Shown here: positions 1 through 7,834 of the stretch, piece after piece | Layout: each line of letters starts with the position of its first letter | Position numbering within the stretch: position 1 is the first letter of the stretch | Assembly: GCA_036733345.1 (NCBI GenBank) | Contig: DAINAR010000038.1 | Location: 1 to 30,902, forward strand | DNA length: 30,902 nt | Source of the DNA: JAFGMQ01 sp036733345 | GTDB taxonomy: Bacteria; Desulfobacterota; DSM-4660; Desulfatiglandales; Desulfatiglandaceae | Reading direction: 5' to 3' | Program-made: the position numbers and the translations under genes | The notes under the pieces: model-generated | Database searches by the model: none | Seen by the model: only the letters and a program-made list of their open reading frames with translations | Told to the model about the DNA's origin: nothing

Positions 1-6
1 CTTCAT
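1..6 (-). CDS. start of a divergent gene cut off by the left edge
   Basis: Read on the minus strand, the first bases contain a consensus ribosome binding site (AAGGAGG) followed by five bases and then ATG AAG. Only two codons lie inside the window, so the product is unknown. The strength and spacing of the Shine-Dalgarno sequence are the only support. If real, this gene is divergent from budA and shares the roughly 470-bp intergenic region with it. Confidence 0.4.
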
Positions 7-202
7 CTCAACCTCCTTATCTGTATTCACTTGTGCTTGAGACTTGAATCGTCTGCCTCCCGCCCGCGCAGATGCCGTGAATTGTTTTTTATTCCCGTTC
101 AGTTCCCGACCTCCTTTAACAGGGCTGTCGAAAACCTGTTTTGTATTATTATTTTTTATCTCAACATAGAATTTTTTTGCTGTCAATTTAAAAGAAGAAA
201 AA

Positions 203-279
203 GATGGGGGACGTCCTTAAATAGTAAAATAACTATATTTGTTATTTATATATTTAATTAATTACGGACGTCCCCCATC
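203..279. repeat. palindromic REP/MITE-like element with 14-bp perfect inverted ends
   Basis: The 14-base sequence GATGGGGGACGTCC at 203-216 is repeated as its exact reverse complement at 266-279. Inside, a second A/T-rich imperfect stem pairs 217-233 with 241-257. The whole 77 bp can fold into one long hairpin. Ends of this GGGGGACGTCC kind resemble, in my recollection, intergenic palindromes linked to IS200-like (RAYT/Y1) transposases. No transposase is present here, so a non-autonomous element is inferred. It sits between the divergent left-edge gene and the budA promoter and could also act on both mRNAs. Confidence 0.75.
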
Positions 280-311
280 GGTTCCTGCGCAGTCGGTTCA
301 AGTGATTTGTA

Positions 312-340
312 TTGACTTAACAAGATCGATTCTCTAAAAT
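312..340 (+). promoter_or_regulatory. sigma70-type promoter for budA
   Basis: TTGACT at 312-317 and TAAAAT at 335-340 are separated by exactly 17 bases, close to the vegetative consensus. Transcription would start near 347, leaving a leader of about 130 bases before budA that contains a small reading frame (433-480). Confidence 0.6.
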
Positions 341-432
341 CTTTCTCGCATTTTAATAAATCCGATTCACGCATTATTGCTCATCTCGCCGCCTGCTTAT
401 TGGCTTTAGACCTGCCGGCTTTTGGAGGTACT

Positions 433-480
433 ATGAAAAGCGCAGATAAAGCGCGGGTAAAAAGGAAAATATCAGAATGA
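433..480 (+). CDS. possible 15-codon leader peptide upstream of budA
   Basis: An ATG at 433 follows a strong Shine-Dalgarno (TTTTGGAGG, five bases before the ATG). It opens a 15-codon frame, MKSADKARVKRKISE, with eight basic residues. Its TGA stop (478-480) overlaps the budA ATG (477-479) as ATGA, which is the classic arrangement for translational coupling. The ribosome site in front of the small frame is better than the one in front of budA (AAGGA). The peptide shows no amino-acid run typical of attenuation leaders. It could be chance, but the strong site and exact overlap favour a real coupled leader. Confidence 0.4.
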   Translation: MKSADKARVKRKISE

Positions 481-1181
481 ATGACAGTCGCCTGTTTTTG
501 TGTGCCCCGGTTAACGCACTCGTAGAAGGAATCTATGAACAGAAGATCCCTTTTACTGAAGTGAAAAAGCATGGAGATTTCGGCCTCGGCACATTCGATA
601 ATCTGGACGGTGAGATGGTTATGCTTGAGGGCAAGGTATACCAGATCACCGCTGACGGACACGCACATAAGGTTGATGAAAAGACTCTGACGCCATTTGC
701 CTGCGTTACATTTTATAATCCGATCAGCCATGACCGGATGGAAAGTGAAATGGATTATGATGTATTTCTTGAATCTATTAACCGCCTTTTGCCTTCGCCT
801 AATATATGTTATGCAATCAGGATTGACGGCCTTTTTGCATATATAAAAGCCCGGTCAGTACCAAAGCAGGAGAATTATCGTCCACTGGTCGATGTGGCAA
901 AAGATCAGCCTGTCTTTCATTTTTCAGATGTGGAAGGAACACTGGCAGGGTTTTTTATGCCTTCATTCATGGGTTCTCTGAATGTGCCCGGCCTGCATCT
1001 TCACTTTCTCTCTTCAGATTTCAGAAATGGCGGACATTTGCTGGAATGCAGGCCGAAAAATGTTCGGGTGGGTGTGCAGATCATCAATACACTGGAGCTG
1101 AAATTACCCATAAGCCTGGATTATCTGACATGGGACTTCAGAAGGGATACTGCAAGGGATTTGAACAGCGCCGAGAAATGA
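477..1181 (+). CDS. budA: alpha-acetolactate decarboxylase
   Basis: This 234-residue cytoplasmic enzyme would decarboxylate (S)-2-acetolactate to (R)-acetoin (EC 4.1.1.5), diverting pyruvate-derived acetolactate from valine synthesis to acetoin/butanediol. The family core is clear: KHGDFGLGTFDNLDGE at residues 31-46, the RS at 126-127 region, and the metal-binding stretch HLHFLSSDFRNGGH at 174-187. His174, His176 and His187 match the family zinc ligands. Length is near the usual 235-260. The ATG at 477 overlaps the stop of a possible leader peptide. No acetolactate synthase, butanediol dehydrogenase or LysR-type budR gene is adjacent, so it is not in a standard bud operon and probably uses acetolactate made elsewhere. 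Confidence 0.93.
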   Translation: MNDSRLFLCAPVNALVEGIYEQKIPFTEVKKHGDFGLGTFDNLDGEMVMLEGKVYQITADGHAHKVDEKTLTPFACVTFYNPISHDRMESEMDYDVFLESINRLLPSPNICYAIRIDGLFAYIKARSVPKQENYRPLVDVAKDQPVFHFSDVEGTLAGFFMPSFMGSLNVPGLHLHFLSSDFRNGGHLLECRPKNVRVGVQIINTLELKLPISLDYLTWDFRRDTARDLNSAEK

Positions 1182-1589
1182 ACAAACCCGTTCTGGATTT
1201 TATTTAATTACAGGGCCACAGATATTAAGAACCCTGAGCAGAAAAAGAAGATCCGGGAATTGAATTCCAAAATGCCTCTGAGCAATTCAAATCACAGATT
1301 TATGTAGTAGCTTCTGTGGCAGAAGAAGTCTTATAGTTTAAATCAATACTCCTATCTTCCATTCAGATATGCAGGAACTTATTCCTGCCGTTTCTTTGAT
1401 TTTATAACCCACATATTTCATAATAATTATCTGGGCATTTGCACAGGTTTTAGATTTTATTAATGAATATTCAGAGATTTTACTTTTCTATTGTCAAGTG
1501 ACCAATTTTAGGTTTTAATGATTAAGGCGATAATGACTGACAGGAGCCTGTGCGCTTTAATGAAGATTCTGATTAAAATGGAGGTCTTT
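1182..1589. other. 408-bp intergenic region, no clear gene
   Basis: No convincing gene, tRNA or terminator is visible. Two short open stretches between about 1205 and 1335 are in different frames (one contains ATDIKNPEQKKKIRELNSK, the other ends SQIYVVASVAEEVL before a TAG). They could be the decayed end of an old gene, but neither has a start or a recognisable family. The last 80 bp carry the upstream region of the lipoprotein gene, including in-frame ATGs that lack a ribosome site. Confidence 0.4.
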
Positions 1590-2402
1590 ATGCATTTTGA
1601 CCGTGGCCTTATAAACAGGGATAATCTGTCACGGATTTGCCTGGTGATGTTTTTGTTGTGTTTATTGCCATGTGTTGTTCTCTGTGGATGCCGTACTGAG
1701 GCGGATGATAAAGATCTGAAGAATACCAGGGTAGTTGTTCGCCAGAAGATAGAATTCCAGGAAGAGCTTCCTGCAGAAAATGAGGTTGAGGCCGAACCTG
1801 CAGTGCAGGAGATCAAGGTCGAAGAAAATTCTATCCCCGAAACGGAGATATCAAAGCCAGAACCCGGTTTAACACGGGAAAATGCCGTCTCAGTGCGCAG
1901 GAAGGATGGGTTTTATATAATACAGAAAGGAGACAGTCTTTTTGCTGTGGCTGACCGTTCGGATGTTTATGGTGATTCCCTGAAGTGGGTCAGTCTTTTT
2001 CGTATTAACTTTAAAGAATTAAAGGGTTTTATGGCAGCAGAGGATGGTTTTGAGCACCAGATGCTGCCTGAAGGGCTTGAATTAAGGTATGTGACAGAAA
2101 AGGAGGCCGTGAAAAACTCTTCCATGATAGGGAATAAATGCTGGGTGGTGAATGTTTTTTCCTCCCAGGATCCTGAAAAGATTGCTATGCCTGCAATAAG
2201 TCTTATCAAAAATGGTTACCACGCATATCTTGCCTTTGCCGAGGTTAAGGGAAAAAAATGGATAAGACTGCGGGTGGGATTTTATGGAGATCGATCGGAT
2301 GCCCGTTCTGAGAAAAAGAAGATAATGGCTTTGCTGAAAATGAATGATATTTGGATAGACAGAATAGATCATAACGAGCTGATTCAATTTGCAGGGTATT
2401 AG
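1590..2402 (+). CDS. LysM and SPOR domain lipoprotein
   Basis: I place the start at ATG 1590 because GGAGG at 1580-1584 lies five bases upstream; in-frame ATGs further upstream lack such a site. The 270-residue product begins with a basic n-region and a hydrophobic helix ending in a lipobox-like LCGC, so it is probably a lipoprotein. An acidic linker rich in Glu and Pro follows. A LysM-like segment (GFYIIQKGDSLFAVADRSDV, then a long LPEG-containing part) lies in the middle, and a SPOR-type repeat (WVVNVFSSQDPEKI to the RLRVGFYGDRSDA segment) at the C-terminus. Both domains bind peptidoglycan, SPOR preferring denuded septal glycan, so a cell-envelope or division role is inferred. The stop codon overlaps the target duplication of a downstream MITE-like element. 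Confidence 0.75.
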   Translation: MHFDRGLINRDNLSRICLVMFLLCLLPCVVLCGCRTEADDKDLKNTRVVVRQKIEFQEELPAENEVEAEPAVQEIKVEENSIPETEISKPEPGLTRENAVSVRRKDGFYIIQKGDSLFAVADRSDVYGDSLKWVSLFRINFKELKGFMAAEDGFEHQMLPEGLELRYVTEKEAVKNSSMIGNKCWVVNVFSSQDPEKIAMPAISLIKNGYHAYLAFAEVKGKKWIRLRVGFYGDRSDARSEKKKIMALLKMNDIWIDRIDHNELIQFAGY

Positions 2403-2405
2403 TTA

Positions 2406-2548
2406 GTGCCCATCCATAAATGGCCAATTTTAGCAATCTCGGCGTCAGGCTCAAATTTTAATCCTCGAAATACTTCTATGTATTCCTGCGGTTAAAGTTT
2501 TAGCCTTCCTTAACCTTGCATAAATTTTCTCATTTCTGGATGGACACA
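2406..2548. mobile_element. MITE-like element with terminal inverted repeats and 5-bp target duplication
   Basis: The 17-base left end GTGCCCATCCATAAATG (2406-2422) matches the reverse complement of the right end (2531-2547) at 15 of 17 positions. The element is flanked on both sides by AGTTA (2401-2405 and 2549-2553), as expected for a target-site duplication. It has no coding capacity. An internal imperfect hairpin is formed by CGAAATAC and GTATTCCTGCG near 2464-2492. The left flank contains the last two bases of the preceding gene's stop codon, so insertion occurred just at the end of that gene. The size (about 143 bp) and structure indicate a non-autonomous DNA transposon whose transposase would be elsewhere in the genome. 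Confidence 0.65.
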
Positions 2549-2595
2549 AGTTAGGTTCAGGGTAATAGGCAGATAATTCAAGATGAAGGTGAAAT

Positions 2596-3810
2596 GTGAA
2601 AGGAAAAAAGATTGTAATTGGTGTAACAGGCGGTATTGCAGCCTATAAGGCCGCGGAACTGGTGCGCCTTCTTGTAAAGGCAGGGGCTCATGTAAGAGTA
2701 GCAATGACATTAAATGCCACTCGATTTGTTTCTCCTCTCACTTTTGAGACCCTTTCAGGAAGCAAAGTAATCTGGAGCATGTTTGATAGGGAAGGCACCT
2801 CTGTTGATCATATAACATGGGGGCAGGATGATGTTGACCTCATCATTATTGCTCCGGCTACTGGTAATATTATTGCCAAGATGTGTCATGGAATTGGTGA
2901 TGATTTTCTTTCCACCATGATTATGGCTGCAACTGCCCCGGTATTGATATGTCCCTCAATGAACAGCCAGATGTATATTAATCCTGCTGTACAGGGTAAT
3001 ATCAGACTGCTCAGGGAGAGAGGGGTTCTGGTAATGGAACCCGGAAAGGGGGAGCTTGCCTGCCATACAGAAGGGCCGGGAAGGCTTCCTGAGCCTGAAG
3101 ATATTGTCGAGTATGCCTCCATGGTTATTTCCGAACATGATTTGTCCGGCCGGAGCATACTTGTTACTGCCGGGCCGACTCTGGAGCCAATAGACCCTGT
3201 CAGATACATAACCAACAGGTCTACAGGAAAAATGGGATACGCTCTTGCCAGGGCTGCAAAAAAACGGGGAGCTTCAGTGACGCTCGTAAGCGGTCCTGTC
3301 GGTCTTAAGTCTCCTCTAGGCGTTGAAGAATGCCAGGTAAAGACTGCCGAAGAGATGATGAAGACAGTCATGGAAAAAAGCAGCAGTTGTGATATTATAA
3401 TAAAGGCTGCTGCTGTTTCCGACTACAGGCCAAGCGAAGTTGCACCTGATAAAATAAAAAAAGGTTCGGATACCTTAACTCTCGAACTGGTAAGGAATCC
3501 TGATATACTGGCGGAACTGGGGAGAAGAAAGAAAGAACATCCCTGCATTCTGGTCGGCTTTGCAGCGGAAACCAAAGATCTTCTTGCAAATGCAAGGGAA
3601 AAGCTTAAGTCGAAAAACCTTGACATGATTGTTTTGAATGATGTTTCAAGGAGTGATGCCGGGTTTGAAACAGACACCAATATAGTCAGGATGATTTTCA
3701 GTGACGGGCGGGTAGAGGACTCACTCCTCATGACCAAGGATGAGGTTGCCGACCTGATACTGGATAGAGTGAAAACAATCTGGGAGGCTAATTTTGACTC
3801 CGGAAGCTGA
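2596..3810 (+). CDS. coaBC: bifunctional phosphopantothenoylcysteine decarboxylase / phosphopantothenate-cysteine ligase
   Basis: This 404-residue enzyme performs two consecutive steps of coenzyme A synthesis: CTP-dependent ligation of cysteine to 4'-phosphopantothenate (CoaB, C-terminal half) and FMN-dependent decarboxylation to 4'-phosphopantetheine (CoaC, N-terminal half). The CoaC half shows GVTGGIAAYKAAELVRLL (9-26), His72 as active-site base, the PSMN motif with Asn123 (usually PAMN) and Cys156 in the flap. The CoaB half shows LVTAGPTLEPIDPVRYITN (189-207), KAAAVSDYRP and a DKIKK segment. The start is a GTG at 2596; an overlapping ATG two bases upstream hits a stop at once. The gene opens the long plus-strand run and overlaps the next gene by 17 bp. 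Confidence 0.96.
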   Translation: MKGKKIVIGVTGGIAAYKAAELVRLLVKAGAHVRVAMTLNATRFVSPLTFETLSGSKVIWSMFDREGTSVDHITWGQDDVDLIIIAPATGNIIAKMCHGIGDDFLSTMIMAATAPVLICPSMNSQMYINPAVQGNIRLLRERGVLVMEPGKGELACHTEGPGRLPEPEDIVEYASMVISEHDLSGRSILVTAGPTLEPIDPVRYITNRSTGKMGYALARAAKKRGASVTLVSGPVGLKSPLGVEECQVKTAEEMMKTVMEKSSSCDIIIKAAAVSDYRPSEVAPDKIKKGSDTLTLELVRNPDILAELGRRKKEHPCILVGFAAETKDLLANAREKLKSKNLDMIVLNDVSRSDAGFETDTNIVRMIFSDGRVEDSLLMTKDEVADLILDRVKTIWEANFDSGS

Positions 3811-4540
3811 ACTGAAAGAGATTGTCAGCTCTTTAAAAAAGCTGATACTGGTGAATCAGGAGATGGGTGTTGGAGTTCCTCCCATCTCTGCCGGCATTCT
3901 TGCAGATAATCAAGAAAAGGCATCCGGAGATATTATATCATCCGGTCCCTTAAGCGACCTGACCTCACTTGAAAGTCTGGCAGCCCATATTGGTGATTGC
4001 CGGAGATGCAAACTATATAAAGGCAGAACGAAACTGGTATTCGGAGAAGGCCTGTCCAGGGCCAAGCTGGTCTTTGTAGGTGAAGCGCCTGGAAGAGAAG
4101 AGGACCTGGAAGGAATACCCTTTGTCGGAGAAGCCGGCAAGCTCCTTACAAAGATTATTGGAGCAATGGGATTGACCAGGGAACAGGTTTATATTTGCAA
4201 CGTATTGAAATGCCGCCCGCCCGGCAACCGGGATCCGGAGGGTGACGAAATAGAGGCATGCATCCCTTTTTTAAAAAAGCAGATCAGCATTATAAAACCG
4301 GAAGTGATCTGTGTTCTGGGCAGAATAGCCGGACAGGCACTACTGGGGGGTGATTTCAAGATTACCAGGGACAGGGGAAAATGGTTTTCCTACATGGACA
4401 TTCCGCTGATGCCCACCTACCATCCCGCATATCTCACAAGGAGTTCCGGCTCCAGAGAGAGAGAACTGAAAGGTCAGGTGTGGAATGATATGAAGATAAT
4501 TATGGCACGTCTTGGACTGGAGGTTAAGAAAAGTGTTTAA
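3794..4540 (+). CDS. type-4 uracil-DNA glycosylase (iron-sulfur)
   Basis: The 248-residue protein is a family 4 uracil-DNA glycosylase, which removes uracil formed by cytosine deamination from DNA as the first step of base-excision repair. The four cysteines that hold the [4Fe-4S] cluster are visible at Cys69, Cys72, Cys140 and Cys156. Motif 1 is GEAPGREED (97-105), KCRPPGNRDP follows (139-148), and the motif 2 histidine is in TYHPAYLTR (His210). An N-terminal extension of about 60 residues before the first cysteine is common in this family. The start is TTG at 3794, inside the coaBC end, supported by GGGAGG six bases upstream. The gene overlaps the next one by 8 bp, suggesting coupled translation. 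Confidence 0.93.
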   Translation: MTPEAELKEIVSSLKKLILVNQEMGVGVPPISAGILADNQEKASGDIISSGPLSDLTSLESLAAHIGDCRRCKLYKGRTKLVFGEGLSRAKLVFVGEAPGREEDLEGIPFVGEAGKLLTKIIGAMGLTREQVYICNVLKCRPPGNRDPEGDEIEACIPFLKKQISIIKPEVICVLGRIAGQALLGGDFKITRDRGKWFSYMDIPLMPTYHPAYLTRSSGSRERELKGQVWNDMKIIMARLGLEVKKSV

Positions 4541-5828
4541 GGCAAGATCTGTCATTATTTTTTTCTGCATCTTTTTAATGTCAATGGTTGTTTCGGGAAT
4601 ACCTGAAAAGACATTTGCCGGCAAGGAGGTCGTGATAATTGAGCTTGAAGGACCGATTAATCCCGGGACGGCAATGTATCTTTTAAGGGGCCTTGACAGC
4701 GCCCAGAAGAGGGGAGCGGCACTTGCGGTAGTCCAGCTTGATACGCCTGGGGGACTGGCTTCATCCATGCGTACAATTGTCAAAGCTATTCTGAACTCAT
4801 CAATCCCTGTGGCGGTTTATGTAGCCCCAAGGGGGGCCGGGGCTGCCTCTGCCGGTGTAATGGTTACAGTAGCAGGGCATATAGCTGCAATGGCTCCGGG
4901 AACAAACATAGGGGCAGCGCATCCTGTAGGTGCCGGAGGCAAGGATATTGAGAAGACCATGTCGGATAAGATAGTCAATGATATGGCTTCCTATGCCCGC
5001 GGAATTGCCGAAGATAAAGGAAGAAACGGAGAGTGGGTGGAAAAGGCAATCAGGGAAAGCGTATCCATAACCGCTGATGAAGCACTTGAGAAAAAGGTTA
5101 TTGATTTGATTGCCGAGGATATGGATGATCTGCTCAAAAAACTGGACGGCAAGGAGATTGAACTTGCAGCAGGCAAGACAATACTAACGACGGCCGGATT
5201 AAAAAAGATTTATTTCGAGCCCGGATTCCGTGACAGGGTGCTTCAGACTATAAGTGATCCGAACATTGCCTATATACTCATGATGATAGGCCTGGCAGGA
5301 CTCTATTTTGAACTGGCCCACCCAGGGGCTATTTTTCCGGGTGTAATAGGAGCGATATCGCTTATACTTGCCTTTTTTTCGTTCCAGACACTATCTGTAA
5401 ATTATGCAGGTTTGTTACTGATAATCCTGGCTATTATATTTTTTATCGCAGAGGTTAAAGTTACAAGCTACGGCATACTTTCAATAGGTGGTTTAGCTTC
5501 TCTTGCAATAGGCTCCATTATGCTTTTTGAAGACGTGGGTGTATCATTAAGAGTTATGATGCCCACAATTCTTCTGATTGGAGGATTTTTTGTCGTTGTT
5601 GCAGGTCTGGCTTTCAGGGCATACAGGGCAAGGCCGAAAAGCGGCTCAGAAGGACTTCTTGGCGAAATAGGCATTGTTGAGGAGGCTGTTGACCCGGAGG
5701 GTTTAATATTTGTGCACGGAGAATACTGGAGAGCCCATTCAGATGAAAAGCTTGATTCCGGAGACAAGGTTGAAGTCATTGGCATGAAAGGTCTTGAATT
5801 AAAAGTCAAAAGGGCCTCTGATCAGTAA
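4533..5828 (+). CDS. NfeD-family membrane-bound ClpP-class serine protease
   Basis: The 431-residue protein belongs to the long NfeD (nodulation efficiency protein D) family, membrane proteases paired with stomatin-like proteins. I choose GTG 4533, with GGAGG nine bases upstream, rather than a TTG at 4512. A signal peptide ends near residue 30 and is followed by a ClpP-fold domain: LDTPGGL (69-75) and GAGAASAGVM with Ser106 as likely nucleophile. By spacing with the archaeal protease 1510-N, Lys146 in DKIVND would be the general base of a Ser-Lys dyad. Four to five membrane helices occupy roughly residues 245-365. A C-terminal NfeD OB-fold domain (LLGEIGIVEEAVDPEGLIFV onwards) ends the protein. 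The slipin gene follows after 21 bp, the conserved NfeD-slipin pairing. Confidence 0.92.
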   Translation: MFKARSVIIFFCIFLMSMVVSGIPEKTFAGKEVVIIELEGPINPGTAMYLLRGLDSAQKRGAALAVVQLDTPGGLASSMRTIVKAILNSSIPVAVYVAPRGAGAASAGVMVTVAGHIAAMAPGTNIGAAHPVGAGGKDIEKTMSDKIVNDMASYARGIAEDKGRNGEWVEKAIRESVSITADEALEKKVIDLIAEDMDDLLKKLDGKEIELAAGKTILTTAGLKKIYFEPGFRDRVLQTISDPNIAYILMMIGLAGLYFELAHPGAIFPGVIGAISLILAFFSFQTLSVNYAGLLLIILAIIFFIAEVKVTSYGILSIGGLASLAIGSIMLFEDVGVSLRVMMPTILLIGGFFVVVAGLAFRAYRARPKSGSEGLLGEIGIVEEAVDPEGLIFVHGEYWRAHSDEKLDSGDKVEVIGMKGLELKVKRASDQ

Positions 5829-5849
5829 CTTTAAACAAGGAGGTATCAT

Positions 5850-6608
5850 ATGTTTTTCCCATCACCTTTTTATATTCTCGCAGTAGTTCTGGTTGTGCTT
5901 TTTCTTGCATCGGCCATAAAAATTCTGAGGGAGTATGAGCGGGGTGTGATTTTCAGGCTTGGCCGCGTTATTGATACCAAAGGACCTGGATTAATTATTC
6001 TTATACCGGTTATTGATAAGATGGTCAAAGTGAGCCTGCGCCTCGTGGCAATGGATGTCCCTTCCCAGGATGTGATAACAAGGGATAACGTATCTGTTAA
6101 AGTGAATGCGGTTGTCTATTTTCGTGTAATGGACCCCACGAAGGCCACCATAGAGGTGGAGAATTATCTGTTTGCTACCTCACAGCTGGCCCAGACAACA
6201 CTGCGAAGTGTCTGCGGCCAGGTAGAACTTGATGAACTTCTTGCGGAGAGGGAAAAGATCAATACAAGGTTGCAGAGTATCCTTGACAGGCATACTGATC
6301 CCTGGGGGATAAAGGTTACAAATGTGGAGGTAAAACATATTGATCTGCCTATTGAAATGCAGCGTTCCATGGCCAGGCAGGCAGAAGCTGAAAGGGAACG
6401 TCGCGCAAAGGTGATAAATTCAGAAGGCGAATTTCAGGCTGCTGCTCGTCTGGCAGAGGCTGCCGGAATCATAAGGGAACATCCGGAGGCCTTACAGCTG
6501 AGGTATCTGCAGACGATGAGAGAAATTTCATCTGAAAGCAATTCAACAACCTTTTTCCCTGTACCTATTGATCTTTTAAAGGTCTTTTTTAGGAAGGACG
6601 AAAAGTAA
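5850..6608 (+). CDS. slipin, stomatin/band-7 family protein
   Basis: This 252-residue stomatin homologue has one N-terminal membrane helix (about residues 4-25) followed by the SPFH/band-7 domain. Family hallmarks include REYERGVIFRLGRV (28-41), the PSQDVITRDNVSVKVNAVVY stretch and a long helical region starting near QRSMARQAEAERERRAKVI. Slipins oligomerise on membranes, and their C-terminal ends are cut by the partner NfeD protease in archaeal examples. The ATG is preceded by a near-perfect AAGGAGG. With the gene upstream it forms a membrane quality-control or microdomain module. Its hydrophobic tail (TTFFPVPIDLLKVFF) resembles the protease recognition region of archaeal slipin, an inference from similarity only. 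Confidence 0.93.
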   Translation: MFFPSPFYILAVVLVVLFLASAIKILREYERGVIFRLGRVIDTKGPGLIILIPVIDKMVKVSLRLVAMDVPSQDVITRDNVSVKVNAVVYFRVMDPTKATIEVENYLFATSQLAQTTLRSVCGQVELDELLAEREKINTRLQSILDRHTDPWGIKVTNVEVKHIDLPIEMQRSMARQAEAERERRAKVINSEGEFQAAARLAEAAGIIREHPEALQLRYLQTMREISSESNSTTFFPVPIDLLKVFFRKDEK

Positions 6609-6674
6609 TACCTAAGAATAAGCAAAGAGTTGTTTAAAAATATCAATAGAAAAAGGAGGAATAGAAAAAACGAC

Positions 6675-7070
6675 ATGGAAGAGGATATAAAAAAAGAAGA
6701 AGCTCAGGAAAAATCTCAGGAAAAAGCTCAGGAAGAAGCAGTGATTTCGGCAAAGGAACTTAACAGGATGACGGTCAAGGACCTTAGAGAGATGGCCAAA
6801 GATATTCCCGGTGTCGCTGGTGTCCATGCCATGAAGAAAGATGAGGTGCTTGCAATTATAAAGGAATACAGGGGCATAACGGATGAAGAGCCGGTTAAAA
6901 AGGCCAAGAAAAAAATTGCAATGAGCAAACAGGAGTTGAAGGCTGAGATATTGCGTTTAAGAGAGGAAAAGCAGAAAGCGCGGGAGAATAGAGACCGGCA
7001 GGCTGTGGATGTACTCCGGCGTCGTATTAACAGGCTTAAAAAGAGGAGCAGAAAAATAGTCGCAGCCTGA
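6675..7070 (+). CDS. small basic protein with a Rho-N/SAP-like domain and coiled coil
   Basis: The 131-residue protein (from ATG 6675) begins with a Lys/Glu/Gln-rich segment with repeated AQEKSQEKAQEE units. It then has a helix-extended-helix segment, LNRMTVKDLREMAKDIPGV to EVLAIIKEYRGI, resembling the N-terminal domain of transcription terminator Rho. A strongly charged C-terminal coiled coil ends in RRRINRLKKRSRKIVAA. A nucleic-acid-binding role is inferred; no enzyme motif is present. The start is uncertain: GGAGGA lies 14 bases before this ATG, rather far, and an in-frame TTG at 6630 would add 15 basic residues. It lies 66 bp after the slipin gene and just before ispD. Confidence 0.6.
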   Translation: MEEDIKKEEAQEKSQEKAQEEAVISAKELNRMTVKDLREMAKDIPGVAGVHAMKKDEVLAIIKEYRGITDEEPVKKAKKKIAMSKQELKAEILRLREEKQKARENRDRQAVDVLRRRINRLKKRSRKIVAA

Positions 7071-7087
7071 TTTTTCTGGGCTTAATT

Positions 7088-7834
7088 ATGTTCAAAGACA
7101 ACGAAAAGTCCGATAAAACTGTTGCTGTAATCCCTGCCGCAGGAATGGGAAAGAGGATGGGCATTGCAAAGGCAAAACAGTTCCTGGCCTTTGGAGGCAG
7201 GCCCCTCCTTGCCTTGACTATTGAAGCGTTTCAGAAATGCAGTGATGTTGATGCAATAATTCCCGTAGTTCCTGCAGCCGATATTGATTTTTGCCTGAAG
7301 AATATTGTTGAGAAATATAGATTCAATAAAGTGCACAAGGTTGTCCCGGGAGGAAAGAGACGACAGGATTCCGTGAGGCTGGGAATTGAGGCAACCGATG
7401 GTGAATATAGCCTTGTAATAATTCATGACGGCGTCCGCCCTCTGGTAACTTCCGGGCTAATAGACAAGGTTATTGCAGCATCAAGAAATCATCGGGCAGT
7501 AATTACAGCACTTCCGGCCAGGGATACTGTGAAGGAGGTCAACGATTGTCTTGAAATAACCGCTACTTTTGACAGGCATCGTGTATGGCTTGTGCAGACT
7601 CCCCAGATCTTTCGTTATGAAGACATACTGAAGGCCCATCAGCATGCCCACATGGAAGGATGGAATATCGCAACGGATGACTCTGTTCTTCTGGAAAGAA
7701 TCGGCATTCCTGTTAATGTCATTGAGGGGTCAGAGAGTAATATCAAGGTAACCACCCCACACGACCTTAAATTGGCAAAATTCCTGTTGAGCAGGGAAAA
7801 ATCGGAAAAAGAGGCAGGCAAGGATGTTTCATGA
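7088..7834 (+). CDS. ispD: 2-C-methyl-D-erythritol 4-phosphate cytidylyltransferase
   Basis: IspD transfers CMP from CTP to methylerythritol phosphate in the non-mevalonate isoprenoid pathway (EC 2.7.7.60). The 248-residue sequence has the nucleotide-binding loop VIPAAGMGKRMG near residues 14-25 and the KQFL segment. It also has IHDGVRPLV around 117-125, the ALPARDTVKEV segment with the conserved arginine and threonine, and QTPQIFRYE followed by TDDS. Length is slightly above the usual 225-240 because of a charged C-terminal tail. IspF, the common neighbour or fusion partner, is not here. Instead the next gene starts within the end of ispD (11-bp overlap), linking it to the AmmeMemoRadiSam cluster. 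Confidence 0.94.
   Translation: MFKDNEKSDKTVAVIPAAGMGKRMGIAKAKQFLAFGGRPLLALTIEAFQKCSDVDAIIPVVPAADIDFCLKNIVEKYRFNKVHKVVPGGKRRQDSVRLGIEATDGEYSLVIIHDGVRPLVTSGLIDKVIAASRNHRAVITALPARDTVKEVNDCLEITATFDRHRVWLVQTPQIFRYEDILKAHQHAHMEGWNIATDDSVLLERIGIPVNVIEGSESNIKVTTPHDLKLAKFLLSREKSEKEAGKDVS

Noticed and set aside
31..261. 76-codon open frame at the left end, plus strand
   Set aside because: It runs through the palindromic element, lacks a ribosome site and has a composition unlike the real genes.
381..731. 116-codon frame antisense to budA
   Set aside because: It lies opposite well-conserved budA coding sequence and has no family features.
1205..1335. Possible remnant of a gene after budA
   Set aside because: Two short open stretches exist in different frames, but neither has a start or a recognisable family, so a pseudogene cannot be supported.
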